Source: Cyclaneusma minus
Lineage: Eukaryota > Ascomycota > Leotiomycetes > Marthamycetales > Marthamycetaceae
Direction of reading: 5' to 3'
Length of the DNA: 64,000 nt
NCBI GenBank assembly: GCA_037179335.1
Contig: JAKZHN010000008.1
Coordinates: 930,001 to 994,000, forward strand
Positions within the stretch are counted from its first letter, which is position 1, and every line of letters begins with the position of its first letter. Positions 1 through 11,667 of the stretch are shown in pieces. The notes under the pieces were generated by a model. The model did not search any database. It saw only the letters and a program-made list of their open reading frames with translations, and was not told the origin of the DNA. A program made the translations under genes and the position numbers.

Positions 1-1470
1 GCCTCGGATCTGTAGATGTCCGTGGTACATATATGAGGGACGCGAAGTGCACGGAGATTGAGAAGAAACGAGGCTTTTCGTCCGGGAGGCCAGCGTCAGA
101 GAGCCCAGTAGTGACGCTATTCCTAGCCCGCGGCGTAAGCAGTGACTTGCGGGGGAACACCGGCTCCAGTACCGCTGGCGGGCTGTCCTTGGATCTGGGG
201 TGCTGATGTAACATGATGATTTGCGCGGCTCTAAGCCTAGTGCTGCAGAGCTTGGGGGTCCGGGCCGGAATAGGCAAGTTTGGCTGAGGGCTGGGAGGAG
301 AACTGGCCCATCACGGCTTGGACAACATACGTCGACGACCACTCTGAGCGATGAGGCGAGCTTCCCATATTTTCGCATCAACAAATTGTACTTCGGTCGG
401 GAGTGTTGACCGACTTAGTATTCTGCCCCGGCTCCTTCCGACTTCGATCCCAGACGCCCTGCTCTCAGAAAATTCTCGATCCGCGCATCGTCCTGTCTTT
501 GGGCGAAATCCATACTGCTGAACCCTGACCACATGGCACATGGTTAGCCAGGATAATTAAGGGTACGGGACACAACGACGGCAGAACTCTGATCGGGTTC
601 AGCTTACGAGTAGTCTAGTCGCATGCGCCGTCACAATCGCGGGGTCGTCGCGCTATGCTTTGCTGGGCATTGGGATTCTGAGATTATGTATTGTGTATTG
701 CTTCACAACTCCATCGTTGCTCCTGGCTCTCGGATCGCGGGAAAAATGCGCAAATACAAGATTGAGGTAAGCGCTGCGAAGTTGCCCGTGGGTTGTGACC
801 GAGATTCGACACCTCTGCATTCATGTTGATTATTATGCAAGGGCCTCTAATAAAGCCCATATTTCGTCTCGATAAACCCAAACACAAGAGCACCACTGAA
901 ACATTGAAGTCTATCCCTAGTGATTTACTTTGCGGAGCCGCTGGACCGCAGATCACCAACTTTCTTTGTGACTTCTAGACTTCCGTTCAAGGGAGGACAT
1001 AGTACGATATGTGCTCTTCTCAATCTCGTGGCCCGTAGGTGTGATAACTGTTGGTTGGCGTATCGTCGACGAGCTGGTTTAGCCTCAACCCTTTCGGCAC
1101 CGCAAGCTTGGCTCGGACTCGAGGAATATGATGAGAAGCTTTGGGACGAATCTTGCGTGCGGGAAGAGTACATGTAGGGCTCATGCACATCAAGCATCCA
1201 GGGGCCATTTAAGCTTTCATGTTGTGCAGTAGTACTCCTATCTGGGCCATTCATATGCCTCTGCGCGGGCAATATCGTATGTTTACAGCCGCATCAAGAA
1301 GCCAAGGGCGGCACTCTTGTCAGTTGGCCCCTTTCACCGCCCCCAGAAGTTGGATAAAGTTCGGGGTGTTCAAGTGGTCAACCTTGGATGCGTCAGAATG
1401 GCACGATTCCCTAAATCTACCGTTGGGCAGCGATTCAGGCCGAGGGAGATCCAGCGCAATAATGGTCGCA
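1..1470. other. Intergenic, no supported gene
   Basis: Mixed-composition sequence with only short overlapping open frames on both strands. None has recognisable domain content, a plausible exon chain or the codon regularity of the neighbouring genes. I see no tRNA, LTR end or clear repeat. The right end is the 3' flank of the pseudouridine synthase gene, which is transcribed leftward. A gene lying mostly beyond the left edge cannot be excluded. Confidence 0.5.
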
Positions 1471-3120
1471 TCAAGATGTCTTTTCCGTCTCTGACACCCC
1501 CTTTTCAGCTTCCAGCAGCTCCTCCATTCCGCCCACTTCTCGAGGTCCCTCGAACCCTGCAGGTGGGAGGGCCCACTCAGGCAAAGGGCTTTTGTAGCTC
1601 CAGCTTCCCCCCATATCCTCATAGCGCAGGGCGTGGAGATAGATGCCGAGTTCGTGGGCTCCGGGATCGGTGTAGAGCGGAGTATCGCAAACGTCGCAGA
1701 GCTCGCCCGACATCTTCTCCGCCTTCTTCCTGTTGTAATCTTCCACCATCTCGTCGTGATAACTCACCGCGTCCGCTACTTCTTCCTTGCCCATACGCGA
1801 GAGACGGGTGATGATGTCTTCATCGGTGTCTTGAGTAGCATCGGCATCGCTCTTACCCAGTCGGTCTCCCCAGACTCTCCTGTTGCAGTAGATGGGATCA
1901 TTGGCGATGGGATGGCCTAGAAACTGCAGGTGAACGCGGAGCTGATGAGTGCGCCCAGTGACTGGCAAGCACCGGACGATGGAGTAGCCTGGTTTGTTCG
2001 CCCACGGCGTTCCTTCCTTCAACTTGGCTTCTTGGCTTGACTCGTGGCCAGGTGCTAGGTTGGTTCGAGGATAATAAGCCAGACGCTTGAAAACCGTTCG
2101 GGCAGGTTTGCCGTTAGCCCGGACACGGTTTAATCCCAATTTCGGGGATATCTGGAGGATCGGCATATCGCACACAACGTCTCCGTCTGGGAACTCTCCT
2201 ACGACCCTTGCAACGTACTCCTTTTTCACGGTTCGGGCCATGATCTGATCCGTAAGTTTCTCAGCCGCCTTTGGATGCTTGCCAATAAACATGACGCCGC
2301 TCGTCAAACGGTCGAGCCTGTTGCAGGGCAGAGGATTCCATTGATGTCCACGCTCGGCCCGCATTATCTCGACGATGCTGTTGTAGTTATAACGACCAGC
2401 AGGGTGCACAGGAACGCCGGCAGGCTTGTTGATGACTATGATATCCTCATCTTCGTGCAGAATGCCAATAGGCAGGGCAGTAACTGGGGGTTCGTGGCGG
2501 TGGAGTGTGTGGGAGATAACATCGCCATTCTTGACGACATAGTCGATCGATCCAACGGTCTTTCCATTGATGACAACGGCGCCTCGCTCTATAGCATCTT
2601 TCTGGTGCTGTCAGCAAGAACATCCAGCTCGCAGCGGTGCGGTGCAGCATACGTAATACTCAAAAGGCCGGTCCCTAAACTCGCTGGCAAAGATTTCCAA
2701 CAACTCTCGGCCTCGCCACCGTTCCTTGCAATAGGTATTGTAGGTAAAGTGGTAGGGGTGAACTCTCCGGAATCCGCCTTCGAAGTAATAGGGGCGAGGC
2801 CATGGGTCGGCGGGAGTAGTGACGACAGCCGGTGGCGGAGCAGGCGTTGCTTTCTCTTCGACGGCTGGTGGGGGATGGGAAGCCTCTTGAAGAGCCATGG
2901 TAGGAAAGGCCTGCATGCGGCGTCGAGCCAGCAGGGCTAGAATGCGAGGTGAGGGAGCCAGTTGCGGCGCAGTTGGCTGGGGACCTTGGGAAAAGGGGCG
3001 GTGCTTTAAGGGGCGAGGAAGGGCGAAGACTGGATCACGGCATTTGAAGAGTGGAAGTTGCAAAAAAGAATCGGATTGAGGTTGATCGCGCGCAAGGCTG
3101 GCTCTTTCCCCTGCATGCAT
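1471..3120 (-). CDS. tRNA pseudouridine synthase, RluA/Pus8-Pus9 family
   Basis: Isomerises uridine to pseudouridine in tRNA; yeast Pus8/Rib2 and Pus9 modify position 32 in cytosolic and mitochondrial tRNA. Two exons, 3120-2653 and 2607-1471, join across a 45-nt GTATGC...ACAG intron to give 534 aa. The N-terminal third is Pro/Arg-rich. It is followed by the family's HTFxTxCKxRW-like stretch (YNTYCKERWRGRELLEIF), an S4-like RNA-binding segment created by the splice (ERGAVVINGK), then INKPAGVPVHPAGRY. The catalytic loop reads CNRLDRLTSG and contains the catalytic Asp. The C-terminus has the CDVCDTPLYTDP...LGIYLHALRYE block typical of fungal Pus8/9. There is no C-terminal deaminase domain, so it is not a Rib2-type fusion. 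The start is uncertain: ATGs at 3120, 2916 and 2898 are all in frame. The basic, acid-poor N-terminus could be a mitochondrial presequence. Confidence 0.9.
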
Positions 3121-3489
3121 GAGCTTAGAAATCGATGTCAGCCTTATGCGCGAAGTGGGGTAGATCCCGAGTTCGCTGGAATCTTACATGTACATGTACC
3201 TTAATTCTTGAAATATGCTAATAATTTACCACCAATAAGTAAGGTAGTCAACCGAAACGTTTATACGAGAATTTTTAATGGAATATTGCATGATTAGTTT
3301 CAATGCCTGTAGTTTATCCAAATGATCGAAAATAGTCTTAGCAGAAAGAAGCTCAAGTTGTCCGACGAAGTTCTTGGCTAGGAGCGCTCTCCAGGAGTCT
3401 AAGAAGGGCCGAGCCTCGGCCATTCCAGAATCTCCAGACCAAGAGGACGTGCTCGTCTTCATCCCTCCACCGTGCAGAAGCTTGCAATC
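3121..3489. promoter_or_regulatory. Divergent intergenic region
   Basis: A 369-bp spacer between the start of the leftward pseudouridine synthase and the start of the rightward thioesterase, so it must hold both promoters. Part is A+T-rich (about 3190-3300). I could not assign a specific factor site. Confidence 0.4.
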
Positions 3490-4008
3490 ATGTCTCAAAA
3501 CCAGCTGAAGCAACGGCGTCGTAGCGACTATGGCTATCTTCTCGAGTTCAGGACAAGGTGGGCCGACAACGACATGTACCATCATATGGTGCGCCCTTCC
3601 AATATAACATCGCAACCCCGTCATGGACTAACTTGGCAATAGAACAACAGTATTTACAACTTTCTTTATGATTCCGTGGTCAATACATATCTGATAAACC
3701 ACTGCAACCTTCGCCCTGCCACTTCTGCCCAATATGGCCTCGTCGTTCACTCACACGCCGACTTCTTTGGATCCATTGCCTTCCCAGCTGTCGCCGAGAT
3801 GGCTTTGCGTGTGAAAAAGCTGGGCAAGAGCAGCGTGACTTACGAGGTAGCACTCTTTGAGAAAGGCCAAGAAGAAGTAAAGTCGGTCGGCGAACTTGTG
3901 CACGTCTTTGTTGATCGGGACACAGGAAGGCCTGGGGCTCAGGGCATGAACGAAGATCTGAAAAGGGGTCTGGACCATTTGCTGGTCAAAGAGACATCAA
4001 AGCTATGA
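3490..4008 (+). CDS. Hot-dog fold acyl-CoA thioesterase-like protein (4HBT)
   Basis: Small single-domain thioesterase, 154 aa, likely hydrolysing acyl-CoA thioesters; the substrate cannot be read from sequence. Exon 1 is 3490-3588 and exon 2 is 3643-4008. The 54-nt intron (3589-3642) has GTGCGC donor, GACTAAC branch site and AATAG acceptor. The splice restores the family signature RWADNDMYHHMNNSIY, in which the first D of the DxD is the usual catalytic acid and HxNN the helix start. It is followed by FLYDSVVNTYL and the strand YGLVVHSHADFFGSIAFP. The start ATG at 3490 gives a compact N-terminus of about 20 residues before the motif, normal for the family. It converges on the oxidoreductase gene with only 30 bp between stop codons. 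Confidence 0.88.
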
Positions 4009-4038
4009 AAACGTCGATTCACATCCATCTGAGCCGCT

Positions 4039-5211
4039 CTAGACCTGGAGCTGTAGGCTTTCTGTCTTGCCATGGCCCTCTCCACTTCTCAGCATCTTCT
4101 CCAAGATCTCGAGATCTGCGAGAGCTTCTTGTGGCGACTGTCGAGGATTTGCCTTCCCCTCTGCTATCGACAGCGCCCAGGCAGCCACCTCTTGTTTTAC
4201 ACCATTACCCTCAGTGTCTGAAAAGTCCTTCTCGACAGTTTTCTCATCCTCGCCTTCCCCGGTCTGGATAATCACTTTCCCACGGGGCACAGTGACGGTT
4301 CCTTTCTCGCAGATCACAGTGTACTCGTTTGCCGAGAGCGTGCTGCCAAAGGAGACGCTGAAAGTCCCACTTACTCCGGTTTCAGTTTGCCATACCGAGT
4401 TTACAGTATCGACAGGCAGGAGATGGGGCCGGAGAAGAGTCGTGAACGCCGAGAGTGCTGTTGGCCTGGCTGATTGGCCTAAGAGCAGACGAGTGGCGGC
4501 GACGAAATGTACACCTCCATCTAGGAGAAATCCTCCCTGGTACTCTGGGGCTTTTCGCCACGATGTCTCTGAAGTCTGGTCAGTATGGTCAAATATGAGT
4601 CGATAAAAATCTTCGAGCCTTACCGATATACTTGGTTCCAGCTTTCACATTCGTATGCATCTTGCCACTGAAGCCCAATATCTTCCCCATCTTCTGAATT
4701 TCCTGAGTTGCATACAGCAAGGACTCCATGAATCGGAAGTTCTCTGCCACGGCCCAGATGACTTTGCTCTTGTCGACGTTTTCAGCATAGAAACTGATGA
4801 GACGTTCAGCGGCCTTCAAGTCGCCGGCGATAGGCTTCTCCGAAAGCACATGCTTGCCTGCCAATAGTGCAGCTTCGATGTATTCTGGTTGACTCAGAAT
4901 GGGCAGTGCGAGCATCACTCCCTGAATATCGTCTCGAAGGAGCAGATCATGATAGGTGTTGCCGGACCCCGCATCGTCGGAGTACAAGTCGATCTTGGAG
5001 CCTCCTGCCTCTTCGGCCAGAGCCGTAGCGGACTTCAAAGTGCGGGAGTAGATGGCCTTCAGAGTCAGCTGCGAGGATGCAGCTTGGACGGCAGGCTTAT
5101 TGCTGTTAGTTGGTGAGACAGAGAGGCTTTCAATTTAGGCAGGGGATTACTTGCCAGGTGCTGGGATCGGGCAAAAATGCCACTACCAACAATTGCGACG
5201 CCGATGGTCAT
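4039..5211 (-). CDS. Gfo/Idh/MocA-family NAD(P)-dependent oxidoreductase
   Basis: Predicted sugar- or diol-type dehydrogenase, 352 aa, the usual family length. Exons are 5211-5155, 5095-4624 and 4568-4039. The N-terminus MTIGVAIVGSGIFARSQHL is the Rossmann beta-alpha turn with the G-x-G-x-F fingerprint. The EKP motif that carries the conserved Lys is present in LSEKPIAGD, and QGGFLLDGGVHF marks the C-terminal domain with the conserved G-G-x-H. Intron 1 (5096-5154) has a GC donor (CTG|GCAAGT) and ends CAATAAG. Only this splice joins HL to PAVQAASSQLTLKAIYS in frame, as conserved in relatives. Intron 2 (4569-4623) is a normal GTAAGG...TTCAG. An upstream in-frame ATG at 5271 would add 20 residues; I prefer 5211 because the dinucleotide fold starts there. 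Confidence 0.9.
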
Positions 5212-6729
5212 GGTGTCTGACTCTGCTTTACTTTTCTGGAAAGTGAGAGTGGTGGGAATTGTCCAGGACAATAATCTATCGTGGTCGCTGATAATAACGA
5301 TGTGTTTTTATAAGTGGAGTAAGGTACTCTAGCAGCTTGGTGGCGACTGTGAGGTCGGATGAATCACGGGCGAGCTCATTCTCAAGACAGGAAATGGCAG
5401 TCCTGAATACATATAAACCGTACTACCAGTAACGTTACCTATCTATTTCGATCCAGCTCTTTTCAATTATGTAATTAGCTTTTTATAATTCGCAATATTA
5501 ATCGCGCGCGAAAGGGGTTAAAGTCTGCGATTTTCGTCCGTGCAAGCGGATTGATTGGCTGAGAATTGCCCCGAAGTAAGTACTATCAATCCGTCCTCGA
5601 CGTCACATGTTTTTGTAGCTTCGCGTGTTTATGCCGCTCAAACATTCGGATTACTACTTGCTGTACACGGTAAGACGAGAGACCATGCCACATCTTTTGG
5701 TCCAGCCTGCTTCACACATATTCAATCAAGCTTTCCCCGCACGCGGGAAATCTGTCGATCGTCGACCACCCTTGCTATCATCATATCGATATCTTGCTTC
5801 CCTCCAAATGATTACCATGAGCTGGCCCCGCTCATTGCCGGAATCATACATCCATCTTTCCCTTCTTTGCACCACCACTCAGACCCACTGGTTCGGACTC
5901 CGGGCCCCTCCACGTCTGGCTATATACAGTGAAGTGAATAAGGCATGTATACGGCCTGAGTTCAGACCGAGATAGTAACTCGATTCAAGATATGGTTATG
6001 TCTACTTTCAATTAATCAAGAGTTAAAGTATTCCAAGTCATTTGAAACCTGATTACTTGTGATATTGCTGATGTTCAGAATAGTGCCAATTGTCCGGGAC
6101 CTTTCTTATTGTCCAAGGCATTTCTGATCATCTGTGCCGTTCCTGATCACACGGGATACCTGAAGATTTCGGCAGCGGTCCAAGCTGTATATGGTACAGA
6201 CTTCTTTCGTCCCACCGTAAGTGCTCAGATGGCGCAGCGCCGTCAGCGAAGGACCCGAGAGATCTGGTATGCCAAGCCATGGCCCTGTCACCTTCTCATA
6301 ACGGACGTGATGATCTGGATGGTGACAAGGTAGGTGGTGAGACCGTTCATGCCCTACGTTCGGGAAACGTGGTACTATTCCCACCCGTCTGATCATGCAG
6401 TGTGCTGTGCAACATGCCGGATATGGCAGCTGAGAATATCATCAGCCGGCCTAATCAGAGAGGATTTTCAAATTTCATATAAATAGTTTTGTCTTTGGAA
6501 TTCAGTTACTGTGAGTTCTTGCCAGAAGTAATGTTCCTTGTATATCATCTTTGGTTCCGATTCATCACTCAGCTGGTTAAGGTAGAGCCTACCTTAACAT
6601 CTGTACCTAGCCTACTGCTTTGCCCTCCAACACACTCTTTGATTCATTTGCCCCATTTTCCTTACTTTCTATCTCTTCGTCGCCTCTTCTTTTCTCTTCC
6701 TCGGCTCTTTGCCATAACTGGCCGCAAAC
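5212..6729. other. Intergenic, divergent promoters
   Basis: About 1.5 kb between two divergently transcribed genes. Contains A+T-rich patches near 5400-5520 and 5980-6080 and C/T-rich sequence directly upstream of 6730 (about 6610-6715), which is common before fungal start codons. Short open frames on either strand show no domain content. I see no gene. Confidence 0.45.
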
Positions 6730-8028
6730 ATGCGTTTTAGCTTTGCTGCTCTACCGTTACTATTCGGTATATCCCTCGCTCAATGTAACGGATATACACA
6801 GTTATGCGACCGTTTGTGGAGCAACGTCAGTCAGATTGGTAACGAAAGTCCCAGTCCTACCATCAACCGGTTCATTCTAAAAACACAACAGGCACCCACG
6901 ATTCGGCCTTCGTTGGCAATCTCCCAACCGACAACCAGAACATTTCCGTTACCGCCCAGCTAGATGCAGGTATACGCTTTCTGCAAGCCCAGACACACTA
7001 CTTCCTGAACGCATTAAGCATGTGTCATACTTCCTGCTTCGAACTTGATGCTGGCACCTTGGTTAGTCGATCCTGAGAATGCTGAGAAATAGGGGAACTG
7101 TGACCTAAAGTTTGCAGGTCAACTATCTCACAACCATCAAGACTTGGATGGACGCGAATCCGAATGAGGTTGTTACGCTACTGCTCACCAATGGAGACTA
7201 TGTAAATGTAACGTTATTTGGGACTGCCTTTGAAAGCGCCGGCTTGGATACTTATCCCTACACGCCATCTTCAGTCCTCGCAATGGACGAGTGGCCCACC
7301 CTTCAGGAGCTCATTGATGATGGAACTCGACTGGTCGTCTTTCTGGGTAAGACATCATTCTTCTTGCTCTTGCAGAGCAGCCGTGCAAAGAGCAAAGGCA
7401 CGTGCTCTTGTCAAGACCAAGTAGAACCACCTGGGAGTGCTCGATTTCATCGGCCATCAAAACTAGCTCTCCTGATCTCAGTTTGTCCTTGGTTCCTGGC
7501 CATCAGCTAAGGTTCTCACTTCAGATTATGACGCCGATACTTCGCTCGTGCCCTACATCAACCCCGAATTCACATATTTCTTCGAGACCCCCTACGATGT
7601 CACCGACCCTACCTTCGCCCAATGTACGCTCGATCGTCCTTCTGACACCTCTCCCGACGGCAAAATGTATATCGTGAACCACTTTCTCGATCTCGACATT
7701 CTAGGCGTCGACGTTCCTGACACTGCGGTATGTCACCCCTATCATTCCATCAAACCTAGTGTCAGACAAGAACTAAGACAATTTGACAGGATGATGCGCG
7801 AACCAACGCGGCCACAGGGAACGGCAGTATTGGTGCCCAGGCCGATCTGTGTACTGCGACTTATGGCAGAGTACCGAATTTTGTCTTGGTGGATAATTTC
7901 AATAATGGTGAGTTTGGACTGTTGCCACCCTTAGTAACCTAAGTCTATTCGAAGACCATATTTGCTGACGCTTTGGTACTGTAGGAAATGTTTTTGTGGC
8001 GCAGAATACGCTCAATGGGCTGAGCTAG
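6730..8028 (+). CDS. Secreted PLC-like phosphodiesterase (PI-PLC X-domain TIM barrel)
   Basis: Six exons: 6730-6838, 6892-7061, 7118-7346, 7525-7727, 7790-7907 and 7985-8028, together 290 aa. All introns are GT-AG and all joins keep frame. Residues 1-18 form a signal peptide (MRFSFAALPLLFGISLAQ), so the product probably enters the secretory pathway. After the first splice the protein reads GTHDSAFVG, with the catalytic His of the PLC-like fold. AGIRFLQAQTH and CHTSCFELDAGTL follow, then WMDANPNEVVTLLLTNGD, DDGTRLVVFLDYDAD and FVLVDNFNNGNVFVAQN near the C-terminus. This is the fungal PLC-like branch without the calcium-binding C2/EF parts of signalling PLC. The substrate is unknown. Cys-pair spacing fits an extracellular protein. 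Confidence 0.9.
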
Positions 8029-9421
8029 GTAGGCGATGAAGATTTGAGAAGGCGTTGGCTGGTAGTCTGTGAAGAACTTTAGAAAGCATTTGAGACGACT
8101 CTGGAGAGACAGATAGAAGACGGGAGGCCTTTTGGTTTTGACTGCTGATTCGATAAACATCGACTTCGTGAGCGAGCGTGTTATGTTGTGGCGTTGGAAC
8201 TTGGAAGACAGGTGACAGGTCTGCTGAGAAATTTAGAAGGGGTTCGATTAAGGGGCTTGGTCATGTGCTCGAAATGCGAATAGCAGCAACTTCGTGAGAG
8301 CATGCTAGGTTGTGAATAGGTATGGAAAGCACATATTTCTGTTCAGAGAAAGATGAGTGATGCAAGCTCAACCCACTATCAGCCAGGGTGCTATCACCAG
8401 CGATCGATGTGAAAGATCAAAGTGATATTATTGCAACTGGAGAGGAGCAGAAGACGCAGAAGCAGTACGTGCCTATGATTTGTCTCTTGACACTTGCGAT
8501 CAGCTAGGGCTTGTCTTGGGGGAAACTAAAGGCATCCCAGAGACGACTGGCTCCTTACGTTATATCGATGTCTGTTCCATTCCCCATTCTGTCCACTCGC
8601 CGGAACCTTTTCCGGGACCAGAGAGGCAGCAAGTTGCGTGTCGTTGACCTGGAGAAAGAAAAACTTTATTCAACCACTCTTTCCACTATGAAGTTTCCAT
8701 CAACTCTGCAATTCTTATTTTCAGAGACACTAGCAAATCCTCTCTCCTCTCTCCTCGTGGTACCGTCCTCAACCTCCTGGCGTGGCAGCGTCCGGCCCTC
8801 TCTCTGAGGGAGGAGCTGTTTCCAATAATTCAGCGGCTCAGACTCGGAATCTCTGTTCCATATGGCGATAACTGTGGAGACCGTGATTTTATTTCGTGCC
8901 CCAACACCTAGGTGGACATTCACATCCTGTGATTCATCCAGAAAAGGGTGGCTCTGAGCGATTTTCCTAATGAGTCAAAGGCGAAGGAGGGCTGGATGAA
9001 GTTATCGACGATTTTGTGAAGAAGAACGCGTGGGTATTTGCGGCCGAAGATTCAGAAGTAGAGAAATGTGTGGAATGGAACGACATCAGGGGCGAAGTGT
9101 TGAGAGTTGAGGCCTCTGACTTCACTTTTGGCGCAATTCAATAATCACCTACCGTCTGCTTCAACGTGTAAGAGCATGAAGCCATGCTAAGTGCTCGAGA
9201 GCTCTCGTTAGATGTTTCAAAAGCACAGAGAGAATAAATCGGATCAAGCACATAGCCTTACATCTCCTGGAACGCCACTTGATTATGTGTGGACAACGAT
9301 GAAACTTCTAAAAGTTCAACCCAAGGGGCCAATCAAGCCCAACCTTTTCAAATATCCGGCGCCTGATCTATGAGGAGTATACGCCAAATAACGTCAAAGA
9401 GCAAAGATGCAAGACACATGA
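8029..9421. other. Intergenic between convergent genes
   Basis: About 1.4 kb of 3' flanks between the PLC-like gene and his1, which converge. No ORF with recognisable content, no repeat structure and no RNA gene recognised. Confidence 0.45.
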
Positions 9422-10671
9422 TCAGCTGGTTCTGCTGTTTGCAATAGACAGCACTATGATATCCGTGGCGCCAACCTTGGTCAGCTCGTCCATGACGAGG
9501 GCGACTGACTTTTTCTGGACCATCGAGCTTACGGCAACCCAGCCCTCTTCTTCGAGTTGTGTGACCGTGGGAGCACGCCTGCCGGGGGTGATTTTGGAGG
9601 CGGCAGCCAATTTGCTTCTCTCGACGTTGTACTGGCAGAGGACATATTGCTGGGCAACTGTCTTGGGTTAGTATGAAATGCTATCCAAAGTGATTTTGAT
9701 TCAAGACCTACCAATGACTCCGTTTATCCGTTCTGCAATGAGTTTGACCAGCTCGGGGTCTGAGGGATTTTTTGACTTGACGAGGACTGCTGTGCTTGAC
9801 ACAACCGTGTCGATAGCCTTCAATCCCGCTGCCCGCATAGTCTCACCGGATTCTATGAGAAAGTCAGTTAGGGCCTAAATCACGTCCATATATCAGGCAA
9901 TACTCACCAACCAAGTCCACAATGCCGTCTGCTACCCCAAGTGCACAGGCTGCTTCCACACTCCCACTGAGCTCTATTATTTTGGTCTTCAAGGGCCCCC
10001 TTGACGGTGTATCGCCGTTTGTCTGGGCCTTCTCGTTTTCTTTCGCTTCCAAGTCGGTGAAGTAGTCCTCTGCGAGATGCACGAAGCTGGTGCCGATATT
10101 CTTTCCAATCAGATCCGAGGGCGTCACGTATTGTCCCTTTTCCGGTACCTGAACCTGCAGTTTGCAAGCACCAAACTGGAGATCCATTACTTCGACAACG
10201 CCCATCTGCGACCTGTCCTCTGGATCCTCCTTCCCTGCTTCCCTCCGCTCCCGGGCGAGGGCTGCTACGCCGGCGTCATGTTCGGCGACCTGATCCCGTC
10301 CGGTTATGCCGAGACTAACTCGGCCCTCGCCTACGAAAGTGGGAATATCGGCGGCGGGAAGAAAGATGAGGGCGATGTTGAGGTTCTTGGCCAGAGCGAT
10401 GTCGAGGCGGTTTTCGCGGCGGAATTGGATGTCAGCGCCCTCGAGGAGACTGAGGGCAGCTTGTAGAAGACGCCCCTCTGTAAAAGGCTAGTCAGCAATT
10501 TCCCGTAATTGCAGCACATGGTTGAACTTACTCTTGGGCACGGCAAAAAGTAACCTGTTCTCCAAACTTTCCCGCAGGTTAGCAAGCTTGCATACACATA
10601 CGCCGCATTTCCCGTTGGACTCCATGGGTGGCAGGTGGAGAGCGGAGGGCTTACTGATTTACCAAATCCAT
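9422..10671 (-). CDS. his1: ATP phosphoribosyltransferase (histidine biosynthesis, step 1)
   Basis: Condenses ATP with PRPP to phosphoribosyl-ATP, the first and feedback-regulated step of histidine synthesis. Five exons: 10671-10655 (17 nt), 10566-10532 (35 nt), 10477-9908, 9852-9712 and 9657-9422, together 332 aa. The two tiny first exons encode MDLVNHLENRLLFAVPK, followed by KGRLLQAALSLLEGAD. FLPAADIPTFVGEGRVSLGI belongs to the catalytic HisG domain. GSVEAACALGVADGIVDLV is the PRPP-binding segment, then ESGETMRAAGL. The C-terminal regulatory (HisG_C) domain carries TPGRRAPT and EEEGWVAVSSMV, as in long-form, hexameric, histidine-inhibited enzymes. An acidic/basic insertion (about residues 110-130, ARERREAGKEDPEDRSQM) lies before EVMDLQFGACKLQV. 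It diverges from rps28. Confidence 0.95.
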
Positions 10672-11309
10672 ACCGACAGATTTATTGACCTGGATTTTCC
10701 GAGTCACTTGTGTCGATATATGCAGGAGACGATTGTCGTGCACGCTGCAGCGTCGCACGAAAAGAATTCGATTCGACGTGTAGAGGGGTTTTGGCGGGGG
10801 TGTTGCAGCAAAGGCGATGATGAAAGCGAAGCCTTAAGATTGTGAGAGAGCGCGCTGAAAGGACGCTTTCAGAAAAATTCGAGTTCGAGATCTTAGTACA
10901 GACGATAGAGTATCTTCCGTGGCTGGTTTAGATGACCCAATGGCAGTCAATGGGTGGATATTTCCCAGCAGCTGTTAAAATACTTGCTGTGACTCGCGCT
11001 GGGGACTTGCATGCGGATTGCGATCATCGGCGGCGCCAGCGGAGTTTGGCGTGGTGCGTCCGTGCCTAAGGCTTTCGCATGCGGTTGCCTGAAACGAGCG
11101 CTCGATCAATTCGAGAATCTTGGCGCGCTAAAGCTTTTGCACACAACCGCCCCAAATTCGAAGAAATTACATCGCCATCCCGATCTCGACCACCCACGAC
11201 GACCGCCTCTCCACAACGCATCCCTCCAATCCACGCGCATAACTCACTGTCCGTCTCCTCCGACTCGATCCCCCAGCAGATCACCTGTTAACGAATCCAG
11301 ATCGCAAAT
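10672..11309. other. Divergent promoter region of his1 and rps28
   Basis: 638 bp shared between a histidine biosynthesis gene and a ribosomal protein gene. Contains two TGACTC hexamers in opposite orientation (10701-10706 on the minus strand; 10990-10995 on the plus strand). No gene seen. Confidence 0.5.
10701..10706 (-). promoter_or_regulatory. Candidate Gcn4/CpcA-type element (TGACTC)
   Basis: The minus strand reads AGTGACTCGG, 30 bp upstream of the his1 start codon. TGA(C/G)TCA is the binding core of Gcn4/CpcA, the general amino-acid control factor that drives histidine genes in fungi. The seventh base here is G rather than A, so this is a half-matching site. The distance is short for an upstream element and it could lie in the 5' UTR. 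Confidence 0.35.
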
Positions 11310-11667
11310 ATGGAGTCTTCCAAGGTCCCCGTCAAGCTCGTGAAGGTCACCCGTGTTCTGGGTAGAACCGGTATGTTCCTGCCGCTCGAAATCGCGCGGG
11401 CGTCGCAAATCTGACCCTCTACAGGTTCCCGTGGAGGTGTTACCCAAGTCCGCGTCGAGTTCATGGACGACACCACCCGAAGCATCATCCGCAACGTCAA
11501 GGGCCCAGGTATGCCAATTCCGCCACTTCCAGCGATGCGCGCGCATCCAACATACAGTCCCAGTTTTGTTCCGGGATGAATGCTGATTTTGGTGTCTTGT
11601 GATAGTCCGCGAAGACGACATTCTCTGCCTCCTCGAGTCCGAGCGCGAGGCCCGCCGCCTGAGATAA
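11310..11667 (+). CDS. rps28: 40S ribosomal protein S28 (eS28)
   Basis: Small-subunit ribosomal protein of 68 aa, essentially the family length (67-69). Three exons: 11310-11370, 11425-11508 and 11606-11667, with introns GTATGT...TACAG and GTATGC...GATAG, both phase 1. The product starts MESSKVPVKLVKVTRVLGRTG and continues SRGGVTQVRVEFMDD. It ends with the invariant tail REDDILCLLESEREARRLR. This level of conservation leaves little doubt. Presence of introns in a short ribosomal gene is normal in Pezizomycotina. Confidence 0.97.

Noticed and set aside
925..1272. A 115-codon minus-strand frame near the left edge
   Set aside because: Overlaps equally long plus-strand frames and has no recognisable motif.
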